A DNA stretch of 64,000 nt. Source: Diacronema lutheri (lineage: Eukaryota; Haptophyta; Pavlovophyceae; Pavlovales; Pavlovaceae). The notes beneath the pieces were generated by a model, which was not told the origin of the DNA, made no database searches, and saw only the letters and a program-made list of their open reading frames with translations. Position numbers and translations under genes: made by a program. This document shows, piece after piece, positions 9,057 to 25,395 of the stretch. The DNA lies in assembly GCA_019448385.1 (NCBI GenBank), contig JAGTXO010000014.1, positions 558,001 through 622,000 on the forward strand. The letters are read 5' to 3'. The number at the start of each line of letters is the position of its first letter. Position 1 is the first letter of the stretch.

Positions 9057-10052
9057 ATGGCCGGCGCGGTTCTCGTGGGCATGGTCGCGGCGAGCCCGGC
9101 GGCAGCGCCGACGCTACCGCGCGCTCTGCTGCTCGAGCACGTCAATCTCAACACGCCCGACCGCGACGTAGCGCGCGCCTTTTACGCCGACGCGCTCGGC
9201 GGGCGCGTCAACCCGACGTCGACCAACGATCGCCAGCTGCACATCAACGCGGGTGTGAGCCAACTGCACCTGCCGACGGTGCGCTCCGTGCTCGGGCGGG
9301 AGCCGGTCACGGTCGCGCAGCGCTGGGGCGGTACGCTCGAGTTTCTCACCGCCGAGCCGCTCGCTGCCGTCGCCGAACGCGTGTGCGCGGCGGGCTACGC
9401 GGCACGTGCGGTCGCGCCGCGCCACGAGGGCGCCGGCGCGGCGCTCGACGTGGACGGGCCGTGGGCGAGCGCGATCACGCTGCGCGCGGCGCCGGCTGGA
9501 CTCGCCAGCGCAATTGCGGCACTGCGCGGCCACGCTGGCGGCAGCGGACCGCTGCTCGCGCTCTCCCGCGCGACGATGCATGTCCCGCCGGGCAAGGCCT
9601 GCGCGATCGGCCGCTTTTACGAGCAGATCCTCGGGCTCGCGGTTGAGGAGGAGGCGGGGCGCGTTGCCGTGCGCTTTGAAAGTGGCCGTTCGGGCTTGCC
9701 TGCGCAGCTCCTCGCCTTTGAGGAGGCGGCCGACGCACCGGCAGCTGACGCGTACGACGTGGACGAGGCGGCGGCCGTCCACATCGCACTCTACGTGCGC
9801 GACGAGGCGGCATTTGTGGCGGCCTTTGAGAGGGCCGAGGCGGCAGGCATCGTCTACATCAACCCGCGATTTGAGGGCGGGCCGCCCGAGTTCGCGTCCG
9901 CGCGCACGCTCGGCGAGGCGGTCGCGTACGGGCAGTTCCGCGTGAAGGACTGCTGCGACCCGGCGACCGGCCGGCTGGGCGTGGTGCTCGAGCACGAGGT
10001 GCGCTCGCCGAGCCACCGCGCGTTTCCGCTCGGCGTCGCAGGAAGCGCCTGA
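9057..10052 (+). CDS. Two-domain VOC (glyoxalase/dioxygenase-fold) protein
   Basis: Intronless, 331 residues. The vicinal-oxygen-chelate fold appears twice. Domain 1 starts LLLEHVNLNTPDRDVARAFY (about residues 21-40) and carries QLHINAG and GGTLEFLT strands. Domain 2 starts SRATMHVPPGKACAIGRFY (about 166) with later strands HIALYV and VVLEHEV. VOC enzymes bind a metal with His/Glu residues and include glyoxalase I, extradiol dioxygenases and fosfomycin-resistance proteins. The reaction cannot be told from sequence alone. Short N-terminal extension without a clear targeting signal. The stop codon falls inside a 28-bp tandem repeat. Confidence 0.85.
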   Translation: MAGAVLVGMVAASPAAAPTLPRALLLEHVNLNTPDRDVARAFYADALGGRVNPTSTNDRQLHINAGVSQLHLPTVRSVLGREPVTVAQRWGGTLEFLTAEPLAAVAERVCAAGYAARAVAPRHEGAGAALDVDGPWASAITLRAAPAGLASAIAALRGHAGGSGPLLALSRATMHVPPGKACAIGRFYEQILGLAVEEEAGRVAVRFESGRSGLPAQLLAFEEAADAPAADAYDVDEAAAVHIALYVRDEAAFVAAFERAEAAGIVYINPRFEGGPPEFASARTLGEAVAYGQFRVKDCCDPATGRLGVVLEHEVRSPSHRAFPLGVAGSA

Positions 10053-10103
10053 GTGAGTGAGCGCACACTCAGGCGCCTGAGTGAGTGAGCGTTCACTCGG
10101 GGG
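10045..10103. repeat. 28-bp tandem repeat across the VOC stop codon
   Basis: GCGCCTGAGTGAGTGAGCG occurs at 10045-10063 and again at 10073-10091, with CACTC following each. The unit also forms the palindrome CTCAGGCGCCTGAG at the junction. The first copy contains the VOC stop codon, so the array defines the start of the 3' UTR. Confidence 0.8.
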
Positions 10104-10105
10104 GA

Positions 10106-10106
<1 letters not shown>

Positions 10107-10147
<41 letters not shown>
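10107..10147. repeat. Poly-G tract, 41 consecutive G
   Basis: An uninterrupted run of 41 G on the plus strand between the VOC and VAP genes. A run this long can form G-quadruplexes and is unstable in replication and sequencing, so its exact length in the genome is uncertain. It lies about 115 bp upstream of the VAP start codon. Confidence 0.9.
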
Positions 10148-10148
<1 letters not shown>

Positions 10149-10262
10149 GGGACTCACTCCATCCGCCCCGTCCGCCGGCTGGCCGGCCTGAGCGTACATA
10201 GGCACGGAGCCAGAGTGCAACGGCTGACTCCCTGAGAGCGGGAACGTGAAACGGCGAGGACG

Positions 10263-12120
10263 ATGGCGGCGGAGGAATTGATCGACTCGCTGGTCGTCGA
10301 GCCGACGGCCGTCGAGCTCGCTAGTGCGCGCGCGCGCCGTGGGCACGCTGCGGGACGGTGTCATAGTGCTCACGCCCTCGTGTGCGCGGGCACTTCGACG
10401 CGCGCCCGCACACGGCGCGCAGACATACAAGGGGGCCGACGAGAGCAGGTCGTTACGCTCACCAACCGCGGCGGCACGCCAGTTGCGTTCAAGTTCAAGA
10501 GCAACGCGCCGGGGCAGTTGTACGTTCGACCGAATGGCGGCGTTTTGCGCGCGGGCGCATTTACTCGGGTCGTGATCGCGCTCCAGCCCGCGGCGCCGCC
10601 GGATGGAGCGGAGCCGTCCCGGCCAAAAGCGCAGTACGCCAAGCTTGTCGTCCTCTCGGTGCAATTAGACGCGAACGGTGTGGACGATGAGCGCCATCGC
10701 GCAGCGCAGGTGCGTTTCTCCCTGCGCATTGCGTTCCGCGCGCGGCTGATCGCCCGCGCCTGCACAGACAGCTCACGTGATCACGCGCAACGTCGCTGTG
10801 TTCCCACCGCGCGTCCAGTGGCGCACGGCCGAGCCGACAGTCGCGTGCGTGCTCCGATGCTCCCTGAGTAACTCACCCGCTCCATGTGCGTGCGCGACGG
10901 ACGAGGCCGGCGCGGCTGCTGGCGGCGAGGCTCCGAACTGCTGCGCGCTGCCCAGCTCTTTCGGTCAAGGACAGCCACAACGCGAGCAGCTCGCAGGCAG
11001 CGGCGGCGCACGCACGCCTTCACCGCGCCTGACGCAGAGCGCGCAGCCGCTGCTGGGCGGCCGCTGCTCGCCGGAGCCCTCGGCGCCCGAAGCGCTCATC
11101 TCGCCGACGCGCCCTTCCGCGGTTGTGACGGCGGAGGCCCGAGCGGCGCGCGCCGCGCGGCTCGCGCTACCGGCGGTGGACGCCGCATCTGCTCAGCCGC
11201 CGCTCGGCGCTGGCGACTGGTCCTCGTTGGCCTGCGCCGGCACCGACGCTGATTCGCGCGCGGCGTCGCCGGCGTGCCGCGTTACCGCAACGGCTGCCTC
11301 GCCGGCCGAGTGGGCGTGCGCCATCCGGCCGAATCAGGCGCGGCCGCCTGCGGCTGGCGCCGACACGGACCGTGTCGACGCGGACCTGTACAACGTGCGG
11401 CCTCCTGCGCGCGATTGGACTGCGCTCAATGTCGGCGTGCTGGGCGTGCGGCCGCCGAGCGGGCCGTGGACCGCTCACCCGCCGTGGGTGCAGCGTAGCG
11501 GCGTCGAGGCGGCGGAGCCCGCCCAGCCACCAGCCGGCGCGCTCGCGTCGTCGTCGAGTTGGGCGCGCATCTCAGCCGGCACCCTCGCTCAGCCGGCTGC
11601 GCGGCGGCTGTGCAGCGACGCGGCGACGGCCAATGGCGGGCGCGATGGCGTCGCCTCGGCCTCGGGCGCGCCGCCAGCTGAGGCGCTCGAGCGCGCGCTG
11701 CGAGAGCTGAGCGAGGCGCGCGCTGCGCTCGGCAGGGCGCAGCGCGCGCTCGAGCGCTCCGAGCGCGCGCAGCTCAGCATGCGCCGCCAGCGTGACGAGG
11801 CGCTCGCAAAGCTGGCCGCCGCGAACGCCAGCGCGGCTGCGGCGCGGCCGCTGCCACGTGGCCGTGGCAGCGCCGCCCGCCTGCAGGATCTTGCCCAGCG
11901 CGCGGCGCGGCGAGGCGCGCACGAGCTCGTGGCGAGGCCAGCGGCATTCGCGTGGCGCGGTCTACGACTGGGCGCGGGTGGTGACGTTGCGCCTCTCGCG
12001 CTGCTGTGCTGCGCACTGGTGCTGCTATTCGCCGCTTGGATCGCGAGAGCACGCGCGAGCTACTCGCTGGGCGAGGCGGCGCCGCAAGTCCGCACAGCCA
12101 TCGTCCCAGTATTGCAGTAA
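10263..12120 (+). CDS. VAP-type MSP-domain protein, tail-anchored (ER membrane contact sites)
   Basis: Exons 10263-10323, 10423-10709 and 10768-12120 give 566 residues; phases match and introns are 99 and 58 nt. The N-terminus (LIDSLVVEPTAVEL) plus exon 2 (VTLTNRGGTPVAFKFKSNAP, then YVRPNGGVLRAGAFTRVVIAL) is a major-sperm-protein domain of the VAMP-associated type, with basic FKFKS at the FFAT-binding face. A long low-complexity linker follows, then a coiled coil (ALERALRELSEARAALGRAQ...) and a single C-terminal membrane span (LALLCCALVLLFAAWIA) with a short tail, the usual VAP order. It probably tethers lipid-transfer or trafficking proteins to the ER. The linker is much longer than in animal VAPs. 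The exon 2/3 border is less certain because that part of the MSP domain is divergent. Confidence 0.75.
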
Positions 12121-12155
12121 GTGAACAATGCATGCGCGCACGTTTGAGACGCGTG

Positions 12156-15100
12156 TCATCGCCGCCTCTCGCCGCTGAGGCCGGGCGGCGGCCCTGTGGC
12201 AGCTGTCATTTGTGCGCTGCTTGGCCTGCCGCTGCCGCTCCCGCCGTGCGGGAGCAGCTGCGCCTTGGGCTGCGAGCGCGGCTGCGGCTTGAGGGGCAGC
12301 GGCGCGCCGACGCGCGCCGAGCACGAGCACCACACCTGTGGCACCTCGTCGGCGCGACCGTCCCAGTCGTGGTCGTCAAAGGTGAAGACGTGTGAGGCGT
12401 GCAGCTCGCACGTATGGCAGCGCAGCCACACGAGACTCGACAGCCGCTCCACGCCGCTCGACGCGCCGCCGATTGGCGCGCGCTTGGCGGCCGCGCTTGC
12501 GAGCGCGGCGGTGACCTCGCGTGCGGCGTGCCCCGCGCCCGCCGGCGCCGCGCCATTGGCCGGCGGCGCGGCGGGCGCGGCGCCGTGCGCGCTGTGCGCA
12601 TCGGCGTGCAGCCTTTCGCTGAGCGCGCGCGTCGCCGAGCGAAGGTGCGCGCGCAATTGCGCGCGCGCGCGCTCGATGTGTGCCCGGCCGACGGTGAACT
12701 CGCGCTTCGAGCCCAAAGGCGACGACGCTCCGCGCGCGTCAGCGCCGGCGCGCGAGCGCGGCCGTCGCGCGGCGAGTGCGGCGGCCTCGGTCGCATCGAT
12801 TGCCCAGCGCAGCTCCGCGTCGAGCACGTCGCCCAGCTTGACGAGCTCGGCCTGTGCGTACAGGCGATTGCGGCGTGCGGCGCACGCGTGAGCGCGCGCC
12901 GCGCAGGCGGCTGCGCTGTCTACGCGCCGGGTGCGCGCGTGGCGCGGGACGGCGCGCCAGCGTGCGCACGCGCGAGCAGCATACCTCAAAGTGGCCCTTC
13001 CATCCGAGCGCGGACGTGAGCGCCGCGACACGCGTGCCGACCGTCGCGCGCTCCACCTCGGCGAGCAGCTGCGACGTGGCCTCGGCAGCCATCGTGCCGC
13101 GCCCGCCCGCGTGGATGAGCGCGGCGGGTGCGCGCACAAACTCTGCGCTGATCGCCGCGACCGTCGCGCCCGCCGCCGAGAGCGCGAGCCGCGCGTCTGC
13201 GAGCTGAGCGCCGAGCTCGGCCGACTCGGCGCGCGCCTGTGCGATCGCCTTCTCGCCGCCGTCGGGCGAGTCGGTCTGCATGCCAATGGTCCTGCGCGCG
13301 CGGCGCGCGGTCGGGGGCGAGGGGAGCGCGAAGGAACCCGCGCACGTGAGGTGCCGCACGCAAGCGCCGCTCGAGAGAGTCAGCACCGCGGCGGATGCGC
13401 GCGCGCGCGCGCGCGCGCGCGCGCGCGAGGCGGCGCGCGGCGCGCACCGCAGGTGGTGCGCGGCCTCGCCCACCGCCGAGCGCCACCGGCTGGGCACGAC
13501 ATGCCGCTCGACAAAGCGCGCGGCCGTGCGCGGACCGCGCGTGCGCGCCTTCGCCTCGCCGCCGTCGGCGCCGGCGTTGTCGGCGTCGGCGTCGGCGAAG
13601 TCGACCGAACTCGCGTCGTCGCTGTCGCTCAGCTGCGCCTCGTCGCCCGCCTCGGCGAGCGAGTTGAGCACGCGCATGACGAGCTCGAGCAGGCCGTTAC
13701 GCGAATGCCTCCGCCGAAGCCGCTGCGCGGAGAGCGACGCCCATTCCTCCGCCGCGGCGGCGAGCACGATCTTCGAGGCGCCGCTCGGCGCCTCGAGCTC
13801 GGCGAGGCGCGAGAGGTGGCCGTCGATCGCGTCGAGCAGCTCGTCCGTGCGGCGCATCACGAGCTGCTCGCCGTCGGGCACGGCCGCTGCTGTGCCTGAC
13901 GCGAGCGCGCCGCCGCCGGCCGGATCGGCGGGCGCGGGTTCGCCGGCGGGCGGAAAGAGCGGCTCGGGCGCGAGCGCGGCGCCAAGCGCGGGCGGCGCGA
14001 AGAGCCGCTCATCCGCGGCGCTCGATGCGGCATCGAGCGCGCTCGGCAGCGGGTCAGCGAAGGGCGGCAGGAGCGCCTCGAGCTTGCGTGCATAGTCTGT
14101 GCCCACATCGAGCGCGTAACGGCGGATCAGCGTGCGCTCGCGCGCGGCGCGCACCGCCGCGTTGGCGCGTTGCGTCTGCAGCTGGTCCAACAGGCAGTCG
14201 ATCGTGTTTGCAAGCCGAGAGACGGTCGCGCGCACGGCCGCGCGGCGCGTCTTGGCCTCGCGCTGCCGGGCCTCCTCCGCCGGGTCGACGGCCGCGACTG
14301 CCGTGCGGCGCGACGAATCGAGGCTGCGCTCGCCCGCGCGCGCATCGGCGTCCGCCGACAGCGCGCGCGGCGCGCGAGCCATTGCGCTCTGCGGGCGAGC
14401 GCGGCGCGAGAGCGGCGCGAGCTCGGCAATGGAATCGTCATCCTCGCTGCTGCACCGCTCCGCGTCGCGCCCCCCTCCGTTGCCGCTATCCGAGGCGCTT
14501 GCCGTCGCGGGCTCGGCCGCGCCGCCGGACGCGCCGCGCGCGCTCGCGCCTTCCGCGTGTCTGCTGGCCAGCGCAGCCATTGCATCGCGGAGCGCCAATT
14601 GTGCGCGCAGCGCGTCGCGCTCGCCGGCGCTCGCGCGCTCGTGCGCGGCATCCAGCTCGGCGCGAAGCGCGCGGATGCGCGCGAGCGCGGCCGGCAGCGT
14701 CTTGGGCGCGTCGCTGTCCGCATCGGCGCCTGCCGCGCCCGCTTCGTTCGCCGCCTCTGCATCCTCGCGCGACGACGTTGAGGTGCGCCGTGCGCCTTCG
14801 CGCGAGCGCGCGTCCGGCTCGGCCGCGGCCGCAGCGGCGGGCGGCACGGCGCGCGTCGCGCGGTTGGCGAGCTTGTGCGCGAGCCTCGCAGCCTCGGCAG
14901 ACGACTCGGCGGCGGCCTGCTGCGCCGCTGCGAGCGCGCCGCGCAGCTCGTCCGCGTCCGCGCGCGCCGTGGCGAGCGCCGCGTACGCGAGCAGCTGCTC
15001 GTGCTCGTGCGCGCGCGCGCCGTCGCTCGCCTCGAGCGCGGCGCGCGCGAGCGCGGCGCGCGCGTCCGATGCGTCGGCGCGCGCGCGCTCTGCGTCAGCG

Positions 15101-17133
15101 GCGGCGGCGGCGGCGAGGTGCTGCGCCGCCTTGAGCTGCGTGCGCGATGCGATCAGCTCGGCGAGAAGCTCGCGCGCCCTGCTGATCAGCTGGTCATACT
15201 CGAGGCCTTCAAACTCATCCCACTCGTCGCCGCCCTCCTCGCCGGCCGCGCGCCGCGCGCTGGCCGACTTGAAGCGGTCGAGCTGCGCGGTTGCAAGCCG
15301 AAGCTGCTCGCGGTATGATCGCGCGTCGTCGGTTGCCGTGCGCAGCTCCGCCTGGCGCTCGCCAAGCGCCGCACGCGTCGTCGAGAGGCTCGCCTTGGCC
15401 TGCGCGGCCTCCTCCGCGCTCTGGCTCGCACGCGCGGTCTCCGTCTCGATGGCGGCGCGCGCGAGCGCGGCGGCAGTCGCGGCCTCGTCGCGCGCGCCGA
15501 GCGCGTCGCCGACACGCTCGTTCAGCTGCGCCATCTCGTCGCTCAAGTCCGCGTTGTGCGCGCGCTCGGCGTCGAGCGCGCTGTTGGCCTCGCGCAGGAG
15601 CGCGCCGAGCTGCAGCGCCGAGTCCTCCGCCTCCGCGCGCTTGGCGCGCAGCGTGCCGAGCAGCCCCTCCGCGGCCGTGCGCTCGTCGAGCTCCTCGGCG
15701 AGCGCCGCCTCGGCACTGCGCAGCGCCGCCTCCACCTGCGCGCGCGCGTCCGCCTCCGCCCTCTCGCGCTCCGTGGACTCGGCGGCGGCCGCGCGTGCGC
15801 CGTCGAGCTGTGCGCGCAGCGGCGCGAAGAGGGATCGCAACTCGCCTAGCTCCGCCTTGGACGCGTCGGCGGCGGCCTGCGCGCGCGCGATCGCGCCCTC
15901 GGCGTCGCCCGCGCGGCGCTCAGCCGTCGCGCGCCGCGCGCGCTCGCTCGCCAGCTCGCGCGCCAGCTCGTCGATTTGCGCGCGCGTGGGCGCGAGCTGC
16001 TCGCGGTAGCGGTCGCGGTCGGCGCGCAGCCTCGAGATCGCGTGCGCCGCGCGCTTGAGCTGCGCTGCGCGCTTGCGCAGCTCGGGCTCGCCGTTCGCGG
16101 CGAGTTGGACCCAGCGGCCCGCCGCGCGCTCGAGGAGCGCCGCGCGCTCCCGCGAGACGGGCCGCTCTTGCCGCACGAGCTCGGCAACAATCATGCGGTA
16201 CATCGAGAGCTCCGCCGCGCGGCGCGCCTCGGCTGCGTGCGCCGCGCGCGCGGCGAGCGTCGTGGCCGTCTCGAACGCGGCGTCTGCGTCGGCGGCGGGC
16301 GCGCCCTCATCGCCGGCGGCGCCGGCGGCAAGCCGCGCCGCCGCTGCGTCCGCCGCCGCGCTTGCCGCGCTCGCCGCGCTCGCCGCCTCCGCCCGCTCGG
16401 CGGCCGCCTGCTCGGCGAGCATCGTCTCGAGCACGCGCGCGAGGCGCACCACCTGATCGCGCCCGACCGCCGCGTGCGACGGGAACTGCTGGACCTCCCA
16501 GCCGCCGGTGCCGTCGACGTCGACCTTGCCCAAAAACTCGATCCCGTGCCGGTCCGTCGCGTCCGGCGCCGCCGCGCCCAACGCCGGGTAGATCGGCGAG
16601 CGCGTGCGCACGTGGAAGCGCTCAGGGATGGCCGTTGGCACGGGCGACGGCTCATACTCAGCGAGCGCGGCGGCGGGCGTGGGACGCGTGTCGATGAGTT
16701 CGGCGGCTGCTGCGCTTGACACGCCGCTGAGCGTCGCCCGCGACGTCGTCAGGGCCGATGGCGGGCCTGGTGCGCCGCTCGCGCGCGCGCCGCAGCAGCT
16801 CGCAAAGTAAGGCTCAGCGGCCGCGGCCGCGCGCGCCAAGCTCAGGGCAGACGCGGCGGCGGTGGCCGAGCGCGTGGCGGATGGAGAGAAGCTAGGCGAG
16901 CCGAGCGAGCACATGCGCACCGGCGTGCGCGGCATCGCGCTCGACGGCCGCAGCGCGCGCGCCGCCGCGCCCGCGAGCGGCGACGCCGCCGCGCCCGCCG
17001 TGCGCGGGCGTTCGTGCGCGTCGGCGCGCACCTCAACAGAGGGCATCGCCACGAGTGGGTCGTCGAAGTGCACGGGCGAGCCCACGTGGAGCGCCGGCGT
17101 CGGGCTCGCGCGCGTGTGAAAGAGCGTCGGCAT
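12156..17133 (-). CDS. Large coiled-coil protein, function unknown
   Basis: Exons 17133-13448, 13291-12985 and 12851-12156 give 1562 residues. The 156-nt intron is stop-free and in frame; the second (133 nt) has a GTATGC donor. The first ATG is at 17133 (MPTLFHTRASP). An N-terminal low-complexity head includes a conserved-looking patch (HGIEFLGKVDVDGTGGWEVQ, about residues 190-210). Residues about 235-850 are nearly continuous heptad coiled coil, very rich in Ala, Glu and Arg. A later patch reads LWLRCHTCEL-like (exactly SLVWLRCHTCELHASHVFTF) near the C-terminus, with paired cysteines that could bind metal. This looks like a structural scaffold such as a centrosomal or basal-body protein, but I recognise no family. 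Ends 35 bp from the convergent VAP gene. Confidence 0.7.
13396..13430. repeat. (GC)n dinucleotide run inside an intron
   Basis: About 35 bp of alternating G and C lie in the first intron of the coiled-coil gene. Alternating GC of this length can adopt Z-DNA. No other role is visible. Confidence 0.8.
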
Positions 17134-17255
17134 GGGGCGGCCAGCTTGGCGAGGCCGCCCCCCGACACGGCCGCCGTTACGGCCGAGCCGTGACGAACGC
17201 AAAAAGTGAAAACGAATCTTAAAAATAATCCCTAAAAGTGAAAGTATAAAAATTG
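17134..17255. promoter_or_regulatory. AT-rich spacer: PRMT1 3' end and coiled-coil gene promoter
   Basis: About 17205-17255 is strikingly AT-rich (AATCTTAAAAATAATCC, AAAGTATAAAAATTGC on the plus strand). Both neighbours read leftward, so the stretch must hold the PRMT1 3' UTR/polyadenylation signal and the coiled-coil promoter. GTATAAAAAT is a TATA-like candidate on the plus strand only; direction is unproven. Confidence 0.4.
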
Positions 17256-22548
<5,293 letters not shown>

Positions 22549-22846
22549 GCGCGCCCGCGCGCGATCTTAAAATATAACTGCACAGGGTCGTCGCCCTGAC
22601 GTCAAACCGACGCTGCGTGCACTCGTCCGATCGCTCCGTTCGTCACGCCTCGGCCCATGCATGCCCCTCTAGCTGGTAAGCTTCGTTAGTATGAATCTTG
22701 AAATATTATGACACTATGGGGGTACACTTTTTCTTAAACATCACAATGTCATTCTTCAAAGACGTCTTTGGATGCCCGTTTTGCCTGGCAATTTCCGAAC
22801 GTCGCTACAGTAGCGATCCGACACGCGGCTCGTCCTGTGAGCTCGA
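22549..22846. other. Spacer: PreP 3' UTR and upstream region of the next gene
   Basis: About 300 bp without a supported gene. TCTTAAAATATAAC just after the PreP stop is a candidate polyadenylation region. From 22685 to 22800 the sequence becomes AT-rich, possibly the promoter of the following gene. No repeat or RNA gene seen. Confidence 0.5.
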
Positions 22847-24381
22847 ATGGACCAGCCGCGGACGCTTCCTTTCTCGCATCCTGGCTCGCTTAAGCCTTCG
22901 CCTCGCGCCCTGGGCGCGGCCTCGCGCGCGCCCTTGCGGACGGCGCTGCCTGGCGCGTCTTTATCGGACGAGCGCGCGGCGCACGCGTCGACGCGCACCG
23001 ACTGCGAGGCGGCACCGCTCGACGCGGAGGACGACGCCAACGGCAATGTGCCGCCGAGCGGCTCGTCGCCGCGCGCGCGCGCCGGCTCGCACAGCATGCC
23101 CAAGCGCCGGCTTCCGAGCCTCGCGTCGGGCTCGACGGCACCGGTCGAGGAGGCTGCTGAGCGCGACTCGGCGGCGGCGGCGGCGGCGGCGCACGGTGTG
23201 GCGGCGACCGGTGGCGCGCGCAGGGCGTCGGCCAGCATTGCGTGGGTGCTCGGCTTCGCGCCGCGGCGGCGCTCGCGCCAGTCCAGCCTACTGCCCGAGG
23301 GCGTAGAGCAGCTCTCGACGAAGCCGACCGCCGTGCCGGCGCTGTACAACCTGCGCTCGAACGTCGCGGCGGCGCAGACGGCGCAGCTCGCGCCCGCTGT
23401 CGCCGCGCTCTCGGCCAAGTCACCCGCGCAAGGGCTTGCGCGCGAGTCGAGCACGCTCGAGACGGTCGCGTCCGGCGTGCATGGCAACGCGCCCGCGGCC
23501 GCCACCGCTGATGGCCTGGCACAGCTATCGCCGCCGGCCGCTCCGCCAGCCGCGCCGTTGGCCGCGCCGCTTGGCGCGCCGACCGCCGCGGCGGCCAAGC
23601 ACGAGCCTGACCCTACCGCGCGCGAGCCCGCCGACGATGCGCGCGAGCGAGAGCGCGGGCGTTGCGCCACGTGGCGGAGCGCGTCCGATGGCTCCGAGGA
23701 AGGGAGCGAACGGTCGCACGATGAATTGGTCGTATGCACGCTGCCGCGCCGCTTGCCCTCCGTGGCGACCAAGCAGGTGGTGGGCGGCACAGCGCCGCCG
23801 CTCCCAACCAAGCTGGCGCGCCAAGCGAGCCTACCGCCGCCGCCCGCTGAGCAGCTCTCAGCAAGGGCGAACACGACGCCGTCGCTCGGCCGCGAACGCG
23901 CGAGTGTGGCGGCGAAGACGCCACCCGGGCTCGTCCTCACGCAACAGCCGCCCGCCGGAGCGCGCGCCTCGTGTGCAACGCTGACCGCCAAGCCGCGGAG
24001 CGCGCAGCCACCGTCAGCCACCGCGCACGTGCACGCACTCTATGAGCACTTTTCGACGACCGACTCGCCGTGCGCGTCCCGGCGGTGGGCGGCGGGGCGG
24101 GCGACGAGCACGCTGCGGCCGGCCGGCCGCGCGGCGCGTGCCCCGCTGGAGTGGCGGGAGGCACGCGATGGCGCGGCGGTGCGGGCCCGAGCCCCGCACG
24201 CGAGCCGCCAAGTGCTGCGCCCGTCATCGGGCCGGGCGGCTTGATCCAGTCGCCCGCGCTCAGCGGGCTACGGCTGGTCGACCTCGTCGAGTGGAAAAAG
24301 GAGGGCTTCGTTGACGACGACGAGTTTGGCGTCATCAAGCGGCAGCTCATCCGCGCAATCAGTTGGTTCGGCTGGCGTTGA
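22847..24381 (+). CDS. Disordered protein with a short SHOCT-like C-terminal helix pair
   Basis: Likely exons 22847-24069 and 24264-24381 (GTGCGC donor, CTCAG acceptor, 194-nt intron) give 446 residues. Almost all of the protein is low-complexity Ala/Ser/Pro/Arg with scattered basic patches and no recognisable fold. The final 25 residues (LVEWKKEGFVDDDEFGVIKR) resemble the SHOCT motif, a short two-helix oligomerisation element of the pattern hydrophobic-Lys-Gly-hydrophobic-x-x-x-Glu-Phe. A compositional match to coding DNA over 1.2 kb supports a real gene, but the function is unknown. The intron is inferred because the SHOCT-like end lies in another frame. Convergent with KISH. Confidence 0.5.
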
Positions 24382-24799
24382 CGCGCTCTGTGCACCTCGC
24401 GGCCCCAGGGCGGCCGACCAGGGGCGGCTCGCCCCGTGGGCGCGCTTTGGCTTCAAGTGGTCACAGACGGAGTGAAGCCGGAAAGAGTCCGAAAGACACG
24501 AGTCGGGTGCCAGATGGTTGGCTCTCGACGCACGGCGTCGGCGGGCGCGCCCACGGTGATTGTCTGCGCCCATTGCCGCCTCGCGATGGTGCTCACACTG
24601 CGGGTGTCGCACGAGCTCAGCCCGCGCCTAGCTACGCATGCACACGCAACGCGAGGATGTGCGGCGGGCGTGCCGACCGGGCCGGCCCGACGCCGCAACG
24701 GCGTCGGCCGCGCCGCTGCGCGCGGCGCTACCGGCGGCACGCGGCACGCGATGACCACGGCCGCGGGGCGCCCCCAAACGGCGGGCGCGGCGGCGAGGG
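24382..24799. other. Convergent spacer without supported gene
   Basis: 418 bp between two gene ends pointing at each other. Open frames cross it but show no family signal, so it is read as two 3' UTRs. No repeat or RNA gene recognised. Confidence 0.5.
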
Positions 24800-25015
24800 T
24801 CAGAAGAGTAGGACACACACGCCCATGGCGAGGCAGCTGATCGAAACGTACGGGCTGAGCCGATTGCCGATGACGCTCGCCTTGTAGATGAGCGCGGTCA
24901 TCCCGTCCTTCTCGCGCTTGATGATGGACGGGAGCTGCGCACGCAGATAGGTCGAGCTGCAGATGAAGAGGAGAATGCACACGAGGAACGACTGGAAGTT
25001 GAGCAGCGCGGACAT
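24800..25015 (-). CDS. TMEM167: KISH / TMEM167 small Golgi membrane protein
   Basis: 71 residues, the usual size of the KISH family (72-74). Starts MSALLNFQSFLVCILLF and has two membrane spans (LVCILLFICSSTYL and VSISCLAMGVCVLLF) around a short basic loop (PSIIKREKDGM...LIYKASVIGNRLSPY). The NFQS...ICS.Y.R...PS...R.K.G pattern and the IG.R.SPY motif are hallmarks of the family. KISH proteins act in the early secretory pathway in animals; the mechanism is poorly known. Single exon; the ATG chosen is the one that gives the family-length protein, as the open frame continues further upstream. A CTTTAAAAGG stretch about 80 bp upstream (near 25093) is a promoter candidate. Confidence 0.93.
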   Translation of the reverse strand: MSALLNFQSFLVCILLFICSSTYLRAQLPSIIKREKDGMTALIYKASVIGNRLSPYVSISCLAMGVCVLLF

Positions 25016-25223
25016 GCCGTCGGCGCGCCGCCAGGGGCGGTCGGCGCTGTCGGCGGGTGCGCCCGGGCGGCGACAGCGATGGCGGCCGCGCTCCTTTAAA
25101 AGGCTGATCGAAACTACGGTCCAGCGGACAGGGCGCTCGCCCGCGTTCAGAACGTGTCCAAAGCGCTCGGACGCGGCGCGGCGTAGGAAGACGGACAGCA
25201 AGCATGAGAGGCACGGACAGCAA
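25016..25223. promoter_or_regulatory. Upstream region of KISH
   Basis: Contains CTTTAAAAGG near 25093, similar to AT palindromes in other promoters of the window. No gene seen. Confidence 0.35.
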
Positions 25224-25395
25224 GCATGAGAGGCAGCAAAAAGGCGCAGTTGCACTCCCCGCCCGCACACCCGTTGACCTGCCCGTGCCTCACCGCCCGC
25301 ACACCCGTTGACCTGCCTGTGCCTCAGCATGAGAGGCGGCAAAAAGGCGCAGTTGCACTCCCCGCCCGCACACCCGTTGACCTGCCCGTGCCTCA
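25224..25395. repeat. Direct repeat of a 69-bp unit with a partial copy
   Basis: Nearly identical 69-bp copies at 25224-25292 and 25327-25395 begin GCATGAGAGGC and end CCCGTGCCTCA. Between them, 25293-25326 repeats only the last 34 bp. A short GCATGAGAGGCA fragment at 25202-25213 starts the array. Looks like recent slippage or unequal exchange. No protein family match in any frame. Confidence 0.85.
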
